Source: Imbricaverruca yamaguchii (lineage: Eukaryota; Arthropoda; Thecostraca; Neoverrucidae). From it: DNA of 64,000 bases. Every line of letters starts with the position of its first letter. Position 1 is the stretch's first letter. A program made the translations under genes and the position numbers. Below the pieces are notes generated by a model. It was given only the letters and a program-made list of their open reading frames with translations, did no database searches and had not been told where the DNA came from. Below, piece after piece: positions 1 through 13,600 of this stretch. The stretch spans positions 1,600,001-1,664,000 of the forward strand of contig JAOTOL010001603.1 in assembly GCA_034440575.1 (NCBI GenBank), written 5' to 3'.

Positions 1-632
1 TGTAGATGAACGGGTGAGTGAATGCGTCCGTGAGTAAGTAAGCGTACGAGTGAATGACGAGTTAGTGAGTTCGTATCTTGGTTAGTGAGTGAACTCCTGG
101 GTGAATGATGGAGTCAGAGGTAAAAAAAGTCATCGTTCTGCCGTTTACTCCGGTGACACAAAGAGGCCCACAGGAGACACAGAAGCCAGTGCTGGGATTG
201 TTAATATACCTACCTATACACCTACTCTCATTCTCTCGCCTCACTCAGAATACACCGATAAAAGTGATAAAATGAGCAAAACAAGCTTTAAAAAAAGCTT
301 GCGCACCTTGTCCTTTTTGTCGCCTGAATGTTGGCGGAAACTAGGACAAGGATCTTGGCGAACGCTACGCTTACCGTCCAGCCCGACGTGCCATTGCGTT
401 AGCATGCGGCGTCTCCCGGACCGCCAGTGTCTCACCGGTGACAAAATGAAACACTCAGGAATGTTGCCGAATTTTGGTCGTGGGCTTGGCAAATGTGCTA
501 CTGGCCCAAATTTGGTAGCGCCGGCGGAGATGGAAGCTCTCTTCTGAGCTACTGAGAATCGGGCGCATTGGGTGCTTGAGTTGGCCCATCAGCAGGTGCC
601 GTTACATACAGAGCAGGCCCACTGCAGAACAA
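1..632. other. non-coding flank, no gene recognised
   Basis: No exon, RNA gene or transposon terminus was recognised. Bases 1-110 contain a loose GAGTGAnT/GTGAGTGAG periodicity. The small ORFs on both strands show no family similarity. Confidence 0.5.
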
Positions 633-903
633 ACATGATGAGCATGATGGGCACGATGAGCATGATGAGCATGATGAGCATGATGGGCACGATGAGCATG
701 GTGAGCATGATGAGCATGATGGGCATGATGAGCATGATGAGCATGATGAGCATGATGAGCATGATGGGCACGATGAGCATGGTGAGCATGATGAGCATGA
801 TGGGCACGATGAGCATGATGAGCATGATGAGTATGATGAGCATGATGAGCATGATGGGCACGATGAGCATGATGAGCATGATGAGCATGATGAGCATGAG
901 CAT
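633..903. repeat. 9 bp minisatellite (GATGAGCAT)n
   Basis: About 30 copies of a 9 bp unit GATGAGCAT, with the variants GATGGGCAC and GTGAGCATG interspersed in a partly regular order. Because 9 is a multiple of 3 both strands give low-complexity ORFs (Met-Ser and Ile-Met-Leu runs). These are products of the repeat. Confidence 0.95.
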
Positions 904-1313
904 CAAAGCGGCACTCGAGTAGCTGTCTCCTTGTCCTTCACACAAGACACACAAAGTAAAATCACACGATATTTCAATGTAAAATTGGACATTCGTGCAC
1001 AGGACATCATCATAACTAGCGAAAATTTAGCATGAAAATTGTTCGGCCCCGAACAAGCACCCACACACCCACAACGCGTAGCCAGCATTGGCATTACCAC
1101 GAGTTTACCATATGAGGAGGAGGGGTGGAAGACGCGAGTGTTTGTAGGTCGTTTTTTCATGTGACGTCATAGACGCATACACGGAAGACTGGGTTAAGGT
1201 TCATGTTGCAGTTCACAAAGATTGGGGAGACCTGTCCCCAGTCCCCCGCTCTGGCGATGATCCGTGTGTAATCAGGGGAGTTGTCAAAATCGCAACGTTT
1301 CCTCCTTGCGGTA

Positions 1314-1915
1314 ATAATAACGTCATACCTGTCGGACGGTCACCATAACGCCATACCTGTCGGAATGTCACCATAACGCCATACCTGTCGGACGGTCACC
1401 ATAACGCCATACCTGTCGGACAGTCACAATAACGTCATACCTGTCGGACTGTCATAGTAGCGCTATGCATGTTGCACGGTCCAATAGCGTCATACCTGTC
1501 GGTCGGTTATAATAACTGCATACCTGTCTTGCGGTCACCACAACGCCATACAAGGTTCGATGGTCATAATAGCGCCATACTTGTCGGACAGTCACAATAG
1601 CGCATACATGTCGGACGGTTACAGTAGCGCCATACCTGTCGGACGGTTACAAGAGTGCTATGCTACTCGGACGGTTACAGTAGCACCATACCTGCGGGTC
1701 GGTCATAATAGCGCCATACTTGTCGGACGGTCACAGTAGCGCCATACCTATTGGACGGTTACAAGAGTGATATGCTACTCGGACGGTTACAGTAGCACCA
1801 TACCTGCCGGTCGGTCATCACAGCGCCATACTTGTCGGACGGTCACAGTAGCGCCATACCTATTGGACGGTTACAAGAGTGATATATGCTAGTCGGTACG
1901 GTCATAATAGCGTGA
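1314..1915. repeat. degenerate ~28 bp minisatellite
   Basis: About 20 diverged copies of a unit with the core CGCCATACCTGTCGGACGGT followed by CACCATAA or similar. Copies differ by substitutions and small indels, so the array looks old. Confidence 0.9.
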
Positions 1916-3023
1916 TGTACCTATTTGACGAATAGGCCAGCGCAGCAGCAATATATGTGTTTGAAATCGTCCGTTCATCCCCCCGCCGATATCTGTCCCT
2001 GATCGTGAAAATTGATCAAAACCAGTGAATTGCACAGCTTAGCTTCCTCTGGGAATGACACGGCCCATGCAGGCGAAGACAATGAAGCTGACACGTTTGG
2101 TCTGTTCAATTAATTACAGTAGCGTGCCGGTTTCATGTCGCTCCGGCCAGCGGTGGCGAGGACAAACACAAAGACGTGTATTCAGACCAATCACAGCAGA
2201 CTAGTGGCTACTACGGCCTATTGTCGAGTTCTCAAGCGAAGGTAATTAATAAATAAGGGCAGTCGCACGCGCACATTAATACATATTATAATAATTTCGT
2301 ATACCCACGGCGCGCAAACAGTGCGGAAGTATGATCAGATCCGTGTGTCCCCCTGGCAGTAGATCCCGTCCCACGTTCAAATGCCGCCGAGAGGCGTCGA
2401 CTGAACATGGGAGCTGGCAGCCGCGTCAGCTCGTGCGGCAGCTCGTTTGTTACACAGGACAGGGCCTCGAGAGCAAAAACTGCGCACTGTCCGTCTCCGT
2501 CCGCGATCTGGGGACGTGCAGATCCGGGCACTGACTGGTGTGGCGGTCACGGCGCTCGGTTACTGCGTTAATGGTAATGACTAACCAAGCCGGCTCCTGC
2601 AGACGGCGCACCTTGCGAAGCAGGCACAACGTGTGGTATGAGACCAAGTTTTCCGCGTTCATCCAGCCAAGGCACTCTAACAGATCTATCTGTCACACGG
2701 TCAAATTTTATTCGTCGGAAACAAGCCTATCTCCATAACAAAATCCGAGATATCTTCTCTTAGGCACTATTGCCGTACACCGGAATGCAATACCGCATCT
2801 GCATGGACACTTGTCATGCTGTGTATTTTCACAAGTTTTTCTCTCCTTACCCTCCTTTCTTCATGCGAGCAATGACCTTCGCTTCAATCGCCGTGAAATG
2901 TGGCTTACGTCGTGTGTGCCAGATATGATGTATATGTTTACGAGTCAGTAAAGTAAAATTTATTATTTCGTTTTTGGCTGAAAAGCCAGCCAGCTGATGA
3001 ACACACGCGTACCCCTGATACAT

Positions 3024-3027
<4 letters not shown>
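1916..3027. other. non-coding, nothing recognised
   Basis: No exon-like GC-rich block flanked by splice sites and no transposon ends were found. Small ORFs on both strands around 2,290-2,740 resemble nothing recognisable. Confidence 0.4.
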
Positions 3028-3080
<53 letters not shown>

Positions 3081-3081
3081 T
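3028..3081. repeat. (AT)n microsatellite
   Basis: An AT dinucleotide run of about 50 bp. A second, shorter AT run lies at about 3,330-3,360. Confidence 0.95.
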
Positions 3082-3361
3082 GCTGTATAGCTTGTGCATA
3101 TGGCTATGTACAACGGTGACATCCAAAATAACTTCCTCCTTGAAGTTAAAACAAAATTGCACGGCACTTCATCAGAATCACATCGTAAACACGAAAAGCT
3201 CACCACCTCATCCACCAAATCAACACGTGATTAATCTTGCCTGGCTTCGGCATCCCGCAAATGAAGCTGAGCAAGTTCAGTGTCCCTATAAACATAGACG
3301 ACATGTATTAAGGCCATCCACAATTTATATATGTACATATATATATATATATATATATTTA

Positions 3362-4430
3362 AATTTACGCTAAAGTATACATTTCAGCTTCTGCATACTT
3401 ATGGGCACGGGCGTTGATTTATGAAAATCATTGAGTGGGAGAGACAATAAATAAAGATAATGGGCGGGTCGAAATGGATTTGTGGGACACTCCATATGTT
3501 GCAAGTATAAATCATTCGGCGGTGGTATGGTGGGGGAATCAGCATTGAGGGAGCATTTCCATTCCCCTCCCTCCTCTCCCCCACGCACAAAAAAAATTCC
3601 ACCCCGGTCTATGGGTGTGTTCACATGCATACACTCATTCTGATTATCTTCCCCAAAATTATAGCCATTTTTCCTAAGAGGTGAGTGTTCGGTGGTCATG
3701 TTTGCCTGTTTGTCTCACTATTTCAGTCGTGAAGAAGTTGTAGTTGAAATGTTAGGTGGCTTTGATGGTGTGCCATGCATACAAATTTAAAGCTTATTAT
3801 AAGTCAATTCCCTGGTTCAGGCTGCAAATATATAGGTCGCAAAGAAGGTTGTAAATGCTGTGTCATTGTACGAATACAATGTGTGAGACACTAAAATGTA
3901 GCTTATGAGGATTTTGTGTAGTCATAGTGGACTTAAAGGTCATCTTTTGGAACATCCCGATTTTTTTATCAGGAAATTTAAAGAAATTGAAGACGAATGT
4001 GACAAGTCGGCAAACTTTTATGTTGTCTGAATAATGTATACCCCCGCACTCATCCGTCTCTCGATTTTTCTTCTGACTTCCTGGTGTTTCTGTGGACACA
4101 TGGCCCTCTACGTCAGTCCCAATCTTTTCTACCCCTGTTTTTTTCCCGAAAATATGTCCTGACTGCGCGCCTGGTAGAATATACTCTCCATCATTAAACA
4201 AATGTTAATAAAAGGTCCTGGGTCTGCACAATGGCGGTGTCACTGGCATACACAGGGCGCATACGGATGCGGCGTGGCACCCGTTGGCATGGCCCACGAT
4301 TACATACATAGATAATGCCGAATCATGCAACGACCGCAGCCTATCGATCAGACCACGCAGGGCGGATGCCATACCCATTCGACAGGTGGCTCGGACACCA
4401 CCACCACTATCCAGCACCAGCTGTGGCCAG
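3362..4430. other. AT-rich non-coding upstream region
   Basis: Upstream of the presumed annexin promoter. No gene, RNA or transposon end was recognised. Base composition changes sharply to GC-rich at about 4,370-4,430. Confidence 0.4.
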
Positions 4431-4649
4431 GTGCATCCTCCCGCCCTCACCCGGCCACGTCACCAGTCTCGTGACCAGCCACGCGCTGTGTGGCCGGCCG
4501 CTCACCGTTCGGCGCCGCTACTGCGCAGAGTACCGGCCGCCGCTGTTGCCCACCTCTAGAGTACTTGGCTGGACGCCGGGCCGGCCCGTCAGTGACTGCA
4601 GCGGCCCGTCCGACCGCCACCGGCAGCGCGAGCAGAACCGGCAGCCACC
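4431..4649 (+). promoter_or_regulatory. CpG-rich presumed annexin promoter and 5' UTR
   Basis: A GC- and CpG-rich block that starts abruptly and continues to about 5,230. It ends in GCCACC immediately before ATGGTG, a good Kozak context. An initiator-like TCAGT at 4,589-4,593 could mark transcription start about 60 bases upstream of the ATG. No convincing TATA box is present. That this promoter drives the annexin gene is inferred from the start exon below. Confidence 0.45.
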
Positions 4650-4655
4650 ATGGTG
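4650..4655 (+). CDS. annexin exon 1 (Met-Val), tentative
   Basis: ATG GTG followed directly by the strong donor GTGAGT, in Kozak context GCCACC. Joining it in phase 0 to the acceptor at 15,849 gives MVYFPTVTP, a plausible annexin N-terminus. The intron would be 11,193 bp. The alternative is a start exon nearer 15.8 kb or one belonging to another transcript. Confidence 0.5.
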
Positions 4656-7600
4656 GTGAGTACGCCCACACCCCCGCCTGAGCGGACTGTGCGTGTGTCA
4701 GCTGACGGCTGCGTGGCCGGGGGAGGGGTGCTCTGCTTGGTGTTCGCCTGTCGGCGCCGCTTCTGTGACCCGCCGGCGGCCGAGTCGGGTCGCGTGTTTG
4801 CGGCTCCCGGCGTTTTCCGGCGTTGCGGCGGTCCGTGTGCGCTTTCGCCGTGCCTCGCATCCCACGCGGCTCTCCGGGGAGCAGCTGGGTCGGTCTGTAG
4901 GTGTGTTCTCACGACTCGGGGATCCCGAGGGGTGTGGCCGCCGGTCGAAGCCTGGCGTACGTGACGGCAGCTGGACCGGCGCCAAGTATCGATTCACCTT
5001 TTCACCATGCGCCAGCACCGGCTCGGCTTCGGGTCATGTCACGGCCGCGGCGGCCGCACGCGCGCCAAACGTCGGCCTACACGCGGGGTGCGTCTCCCGC
5101 CCCGGGCGGGAGGCAGCATGGGCGAGCCTGGGAGCCGGCGAAACTCGACCCCAGCGCCCTCTGCGGCTGGCTCTGATGTCTTGTTGCCAGGCGACCTGCC
5201 GAACCCCGGCCGCTACACTGCACCGGGGTCTCGCCGTCAGGGTGGGGTGGTGGTGACAGGTGGGGATGTAGGGGTGGAGGGGCGGTGTGGTGGTGACCGG
5301 TGGGATGTAGGGGTGGAGGGGCAATGTGGTGGTGACCGGTGGGGATGTAGGGGTGGAGGGGCAATGTGGTGGTGACCGGTGGGGATGTAGGGGTGGAGCG
5401 GCAATGTGGTGGTGACCGGTGGGGATGTAGGGGTGGAGCGGCAATGTGGTGGTGACCGGTGGGGATGTAGGGGTGGAGCGGCAATGTGGTGGTGACCGGT
5501 GGGGATGTAGGAGTGGAGCGGCAATGTGGTGGTGACCGGTGGGGATGTAGGAGTGGAGCGGCAATGTGGTGGTGACCGGTGGGGATGTAGGGGTGGAGCG
5601 GCAATGTGGTGGTGACCGGTGGGGATGTAGGGGTGGAGCGGCAATGTGGTGGTGACCGGTGGGGATGTAGGAGTGGAGCGGCAATGTGGTGGTGACCATC
5701 GGCGCACCATAGCGGGGTCCGCCCCCCCCATGAGACCAAAGTGTCCTTTTGGCGAAAAGTGCCCTTTTGACCGAAAAGTGCCATCTTGGCCGGAATGTCC
5801 CAAATTTAGCCCAAAAGTCACCTACCTTATGTGCCCCGCCTGTGCCAAAGGTGCCCTTTGGGCCCAAAACTGCCCTTTTGGCCATTTTTTCTTCTTCACG
5901 CCCCCCCCCCCCCCGGTCAGCAAACCTTCCAGTGTGCCCCGGGTCGCAAAGTGCCCTTTTGAAGCCGGTCAAGTGCCCTTTTCGGTCCGGCCCCCACCCC
6001 ATGGAAAAATCCTGGGTGCGCGCCTGGTGGTGACCGTTGGGGATGTAGGGGTGGGAGTGACGGGAGGTGGCCAGGGGAATGTGGGGTTGTGGGCCGCAGT
6101 TCGGGGAGGTAGCCAGTGGAAGTGATGAATAAATCACGGAAGTCCTTCGTTCAAACCAATCTGAAGAACTGCGTGGCTGCAAGAGACCTGTGGATCCAAT
6201 CAAATTTTGTCAAGGATGGACGGGTTTTGCTGTGTGGACTGCGATACATCAAAACCACGACAGACCTGGTGTATTGTGAAGCGATACTTGGCAGACTGCC
6301 ATCATTCCCCAGCAAGAATGTCGCCTTTCCAGCACCAGGCATACGATGCTTATGCGGGTGTTGTTGGCATATGTCACGTGCGAAATATTTAGCAGACACC
6401 ATTCTGATGCAATTCGGCACTGGTCTAAAATTGTGGCATGCCTAGACTTTGCCTTTTGACCCTCCTCATCGTCGACCACAACACTAGCGCTCGGGTGTTG
6501 TCGGTAAAGTATTCACCATTGGCTCTCGGTAGCAGATGTCTGGCAGGAATGCGAACGAGTCATTGAGCATACATCACCGTGAGCAATTTTAAACATAGGA
6601 ATGTTTGCATTGACGGTTCGTACCATAAAGGGTGTCTCGAGGCTGCGATTATTTGTCTTTTGACATGCATTTGTCTTGCCGATCGAGTAAACTTAGCACC
6701 AACTAGAAAACGACTCAAGAAGGGAAGGAAAAACAGAAGGAAGGGAAAGAAGAAAGAATGCGGGAAAGAGAGAAAAAACATGGCATAAAAATCAAGCATC
6801 TCTGTTAGCAAGATTGCTGAGTGAAGTATAAACCAGCACAGACGGGACACCAGTTCCCGGGTACCGTTTCCTCCGCTTGCCATTCCCTGAGTACGGCCAT
6901 GCACCTGCGCGATCCACCCTGTACCTCTGACCTAACCAGGGACGTTACTGGTGATCGACATGTCGCCGAGTCACTGGGAGGTTCAGCTCCTGGATGGACG
7001 GGGTCTTGGGTAGCGTTGATGGTGGGTGGTGTTGGTGTGGGTGGTGTGGGTGGTGTTGGTGTTGTGTGGGGTTGGTGTTGATGGTGTTGTTGTGTGGGTG
7101 GTGTTGATGGTCTGGGTTGTGTTGGTGGTGTATGTTGTGTTGGTGGTGTGGATGGTGTCGGTGGTGTGAATGGTGTTGGTGGTGTGGATGGTGTTGGTGG
7201 TGTGGGAGCTGTGGGTTGTGTTAGTGGTGTTGGTGGTGGTATTGGTAGGGGTGGCGTTGATTGTGTTGGTGGTGGTTCTGGTATGGGTGGTGTTGGTGAT
7301 GCTGATGATGCTGATAGCGTGACTGGTCTACCGCGATCTAATTTCTTGGTTGACTGGAACCAGAGCGAAATGTGGCGCGTTTCATCGCCGCCTGAGCCTC
7401 CAAACACGCATGATTCCATTTATAGCTGGATACGTATTGGCTGACACATCGAGCTTGACTCATCGCCTGGCTGGCTTTAGTGATGTGACTCGTTGTTAGG
7501 CTCGCTTTAGTGATGTGACTCGGTTTTCGGCTAGCTTTAGTGATGTGACTCGTTGTTAGGCTAGCTTTAGTGATGTGACTTGGTTTTCGGCTGGCTTTAG

Positions 7601-10600
7601 TGATGCGACTCGTTAGGTTGGCTTTAGTGATGTGGCCCGGTGCCGGCCTGGCTTTAGTGATGTGACTCGTTTTTCGACTAGCTTTAGTGATGCGACTCGT
7701 TGTTAGGCTCGCTTTAGTGATGTGACTCGGTTTTCGGCTAGCTTTAGTGATGTGACTCGGTTTTCGGCTAGCTTTAGTGATGTGACTCGTTGTTAGGCTA
7801 GGTTTAGTGATGCGACTCGTTAGGTTGGCTTTAGTGATGTGGCCCGGTGCCGGCCTGGCTTTAGTGATGTGACTCGGTATTGGTCTGACTTTAGTGATGC
7901 GACTCAATGTCTGACCGGCTTTAGTGATGTGACTCGGCGTAGGGCTGGCTTTAGCGACGTGGCCACACGTGGCGACTGAATCAGAAGCGCCGCGTCCGCC
8001 GGACCTGTCGGCGCGGAATCCGCTGCCTACCCCGCCCCCGCTGATCCCCCCCTGGTCGGCGCCGACCACGTCATCGTTCCGCCGGCGATTCGCGTGCGGC
8101 CGGTGCGGCGCGCTGCTCGCTGGCGAAACCGGCCGGCGGCCCTAACAATGCTGCAGCTTCGCAAGGGTGCAACTTCTCCCCTCCGCTGTTCGTCCGCTGC
8201 GCATTCCTGCACAGCTGACGGCCGACGCCGGACACGGCGGGAGGCAGGCTGGCGCAGGCAGGCGTATAGCATGCTTCAGACACAGGCGGCGCCTATCTCG
8301 GCGGGAGTATAGCATGCTTCAGACGCAGGCGCAGACTGACTCGGCGGGAGTATAGCATCCTTCAGACGCAGCCGGCGCCTATCTCGGGGGAGTATAGCAT
8401 GCTTCAGACAAAGCCGACGCCTGACACGGCGGGAGTGTAGCATGCTTCAGACAAAGCCGACGCCTGACACGGCGGGAGTATAGCATGCTTCAGACACCAT
8501 CGCATGCTATACTGCCGGTGTAAAAGGGAGAAGCACATTTCTCAGAGGATCACGGTCTGGGTGGTGTCAGCCCAGGGCTGGCAAAATGCCAGCTCTACTC
8601 CGGTGTCTCCACAATCTTCCGATGCTCCTTTAGAACCCTGACAAACGTCCGACGACAATTGGTAGCTCCAGCTGCGCCTTACCAGCTTAGCAACTGCACC
8701 TCCGTGTGTGCGCGTGCCCACCGTGATTGTGGCTGCGTGCCGAGAGGTGCTGAACGCAGCAGACCGACCGACTACATATGCTTCCGTTTGAAGCACAATG
8801 CCGAGTCGGTTAACAGTGCTGGCTGTTCGAAACTGGAAACCAGAGTGTACATTCGAGAACGGTGTGCATTGTGCCTGTCGGTGACGCTACTGCACGTGGG
8901 CGGGTGACAACGGACGTTGCTGTATTTTTCATCGAAAAAAGGTTACTTATTGCTGGGACGGCTTTATGAACTTCCATTGCTAAGCAGAGCTTGTTGCACG
9001 AACCCTTGCCCCACCACCCGCTCCACGAATTCCAGCTCAACGGCAGAATTTTGACCGAAAGTTTAACGTGCCGTCAATGCACCGACACGGCCGCGTGGTT
9101 GCTCGTCCCCGGCCTTATTTGGCCAGCTGCCAACTGACCATCCCAGCCGGGGGCTATATGCGAGCGTGCGCAGCGACTCGAACCATGTGTTGCCAGGACA
9201 GAGGAGACCAGTGCAGGCCAGCGCTCTAACCAACCGAGCTATCGGAGCGGCGTATTATCAGGCGATGGCAGATGCCGGCGTCAGGTGATGACGTCACGGG
9301 ACGTGGATGGGTGACGTCAGACGGCACCGTATTTGTGCAGGTGATGACGTCAGGCAGTGACGTCGGTTCATCAGCAGTTGTTCCGCGGACCGTGATCGCA
9401 ACTAGCCCACGTGATCCGTGGGCCAGTTGCCGCTCGTGGTCGCCGGGACGCTCGTGCCAAGGTCGCTCATGGGCCGCGGATTAAGTTTCGCACCGGGTGT
9501 TTCTGCATCCAACAGACGTGCCACCGCCTTTCGAGCACTCTTCCAACGGCATGCATGTGCTGAATTCGTTAGATTGTCTTACTGGCTGTTAGACCAAAAC
9601 ATTATTGGTGCAATATGACCACAGCAGTCGGCACGCCCTAAAGCCCTAATAACTAACAAAATACTTAACTGGCATTTGCATCTCATCTGAGCTACTAGCT
9701 GAGTATGTTGATTTGCGATCGAAGGCAAAGTTACAAGAGCGTTCGTAACTCTATACTGCTGTGGAAATTTGTATCGTAAAAACACAAACTCCCCTGAGCT
9801 GGGCGGGGCTCTGCACCAGCTCGCCTCCCGCCTGGACGCGCCTCTGCCTCGGCAGTGGCACGACTCTCACGGCCACACGTGGTGGCGCAGGGGCACGCGA
9901 CCACCGCCACGGGCCGTACCGGCGGCGACGCGCCCCCATATCGACCTGGTGGCCACCGGGGCCGGTGACCTTCGGCCGTGCGTTGTCGCCTCGTGTTCTC
10001 GTGGGTCCAACACCCCCGCCGCCGTGCCTGCGGCCGGCCGGGCGGCCAGCACGGAATGCCCCCCCCCGCCCCCCGACGTGTCTGTGGAATCTCCTGACGG
10101 GTGTTGTCTGGCCGGTCGGGCGCGCCTGCGGTTGCCGGTCGGCTGATGACGTGAGCACTTGGTCGCCGGCCATTGTCACTGCCTAGATGAGGTGGCGGGT
10201 CTTCATCAGAACTTCTAATGTGCATAGCTTCTAACGGTTCAAAATATCTAGGAATCAAAAGGACTAAGCGCTCAAATCCTTCCATCGGAGATCAATGCAC
10301 CCAAAGACTCAAAAGTACAAGCGATCAAAAGCTCTAGGTGTTGAAATCCTTGATGGTATCAGAACAGTGAATCCACACGAACAGCGAGAGTTCATACTGT
10401 CTAATACCAAACAAGTTCAGAACCTCTTGTGATCGAAGTCTCTAATGTGTTCAATACCTGCACTAATCAATAGTTTAAGTGCAAGATTGCTCCGAAAGGT
10501 GTCTCGCGAGCGATTTTTTTATATCTTTTCTTATGGAGCTGGGTCGTCTAAATTCCATGTAATTCAGTAGGTCTTTATTTTCAGTAGACATTTGTGCTCT

Positions 10601-13600
10601 TGTTTGGTATATCTGGCGGAATAACTGTATGGATGTAATGTATGAAGCATGGACCCCACTTAATACTAAAGGTGAATACTTGTCCACCCTCAATGTTGAT
10701 TGATTATTTGGGTTTAAGGGTGCGCCGACTACTAGGTCATTTGGCGCCCAGTCCACCCTCAATGTAAAATATTGTACATGAGTCCCTGTATTAGGTGCAC
10801 ATCAACCTAGGCATATATTTCACGTCAGCCAATGCGGGACAGGTTGAGGTAGACCAGGCCTAACTAGATCCAGGCAGGTAGGTAGGCACCCACCAATGAG
10901 TGCAGGATCGAGGCCATGAATGCCTACAATGGAATCAAAGGCCAAGCAAACGTTTCCTTCCCAAGTTTTCGCATGATAACTTCGCACCCTTCCTCGTCCC
11001 CAGGCGCAATTTTATGGGAATAACGTTCACAGGGTCGACGACGGCACTGAGCGCGTCATGTGCACTCACCGATTTTACAATAGTTTTTTATTTTGATGAT
11101 TTAAACGCGCATTGCTCTTCAAGGTTTAGAGATTTTGAACGCTTAGAGATTCTGAATGTTGGTTTCTGAACCTTAGGGCTTTCGAATGTTTGAGAGGTTT
11201 TTAACGTTAGATGCCTTGAGCGCTTTGAGGCTTTGAACTCTAGGTGTTTTGATACAGAAGTAATTTTGAACCGTTAGGTATAATGAACAGTTAGTTGATT
11301 TGGACGTTCGGAGATTTGACCGTTTTAAAGGTATTGAAACTGTTAGCTGCTTTGATACGTTAGAAGTGGCGCCTCCTCTCCCCCGGAGCGGACACAAGTG
11401 GGCACTGGGGAATGCCACCCCCATGGACAGGTGGAGCGCTTCCGGCTGGGACAGACTCAAGTGCATTGTCTCCGCCCAATGGATTCTGCAGGCGAACTGG
11501 TATCCTTTCAGCATGCTCGGGTGCATCTCCGCCCCCACCGTCCGCCAACAATGTTTTCCGCCGAAGGCGCTCGCACCGGGAAACGTGTCCCCCCTCACGA
11601 AAATCCCTGGTTACGTCCTTGCCTCCTCGTACTCCCAGAAATCAGCCGTGCCGGAGTCATGTCTGGGAAGATGGTCGGAAGCGGCAGTCGCCCGGGCAAC
11701 GCGACGTCAGCGCTGTCGGCTGTCGTCAGCGGCTGTTGCCATGGTGATCTGGCAGACGCGCGTGTAGCTCTGCCGGGGCAGGCGGCTTCGTCCGTCCGAT
11801 CATATTTTGTTTTAAAGGCGTCACGATCAGGGTCCGTATCCGTGCCCAACGGCGCGCCTGCCACAGCTTTCCCAGGGCACCTCAGCCGTGACCCTGAACG
11901 CAAACGTGCACATGCCGGCGTTCTTTGTTCGCCTTCTCAGTCCTTTGGTTCACACTTTCTCATCGTGTTGCTGTACCGGCTGTTTGGGTTCACCTACCTG
12001 GCTCCGCGTAATTCCGGTGCTGGCGACGCTCGTTCCGGAAGCTCATTGCACGCCGTGTTCGACAGTTGCGCGAAAACGCCGACTTGAACTTGTACCAACA
12101 TCGAAATTGCACGAAAAGCGAACTATACAATACCAAGTCAACTAACTAACGTTGGAGGTAGCAAGTAGCACGACTTTAGAGAATCACTGTGCCCGCTAAT
12201 TGTGTTAAGCTGCTAATGTCAAATATTGACACCCCCCAAGACATGGGCATGCCATTAGGCTAACAATGTTAAATATTGATATCCACGACAGGATCATGCG
12301 ACTAGGCTACCAATGCCAAATATTTACACCACGAATCGATAACGCCTGCTACTGCGTTATCACGAATCGAGTCGAGGTGGCACGTAGGTCACCGGGTTAT
12401 ATGGCACGGAATACCACTACAGTCCGTTAACGCAGTGATCTGCCACACCATGCACCGCATACACAGCAGTGGTCTGCCACATCGCCCACCGTGAACACAG
12501 CAGTGGTCTGCCACATCGCCCACCGTAAACACAGCAGTGGTCTGCCACATCGCCCACCGCATACACAGCAGTGGTCTGCCACATCGCCCACCGTGAACAC
12601 AGCAGTGGTCTGCCACATCGCCCACCGTGAACACAGCAGTGGTCTGCCACATCGCCCATCGTGAACACAGCAGTGGTCTGCCACATCGCCCACCGCATAC
12701 ATAGCAGTGGTCTGCCACATCGCCCACCGTGAACACAGCAGTGGTCTGCCACATCGCCCACCGTGAACACAGCAGTGGTCTGCCACATCGCCCACCGTGA
12801 ACACAGCAGTGGTCTGCCACATCGCCCACCGCATACACAGCAGTGGTCTGCCACATCGCCCACCGTGAACACAGCAGTGGTCTGCCACATCGCCCACCGT
12901 AAACACAGCAGTGGTCTGCCACATCGCCCACCGCATACACAGCAGTGGTCTGCCACATCGCCCACCGTAAACACAGCAGTGGTCTGCCACATCGCCCACC
13001 GTAAACGCAGCAGAGGTCTGCCACACCATACACCGTAAACACAGCAGAGGTCTGCCACACCGTACACCGTACACACAGCAGAGGTCTGCCACACCGTGCA
13101 CCGTAAACACAGCAGTGGTCTGCCACAACGTACACACAGCAGAGGTATGCCACACCGTACACCGTACACAGCAGAGGTCTGCCACACCGTAAACACAGCA
13201 GAGGTCTGCCACACCGTACACCGTAAACACAGTAGTGGTCTGCCACACCGTACACCGTACACACAGGAGAGGTCTGCCACACCGTACACCGTACACACAG
13301 CAGAGGTCTGCCACACCGTACACCGTACACACAGCAGTGATCTGCCACACCGTACACCGTACACACAGCAGAGGTCTGCCACACCGTACACCGTACACAC
13401 AGCAGAGGTCTGCCACACCGTACACCGTACACACAGCAGAGGTCTGTCACACCGTACACCGTACACACAGCAGAGGTCTGCCACACCGTACACCGTACAC
13501 ACAGCAGAGGTCTGCCACACCGTACACCGTACACACAGCAGAGGTCTGCCACACCGTAAGCACAACAGTGGTCTGCCACACCGTACACCGTAAGCACAGC

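Noticed and set aside
6116..6445. 109-residue ORF in annexin intron 1
   Set aside because: No family resemblance, no splice signals, and ORFs of similar length overlap it on the other strand.
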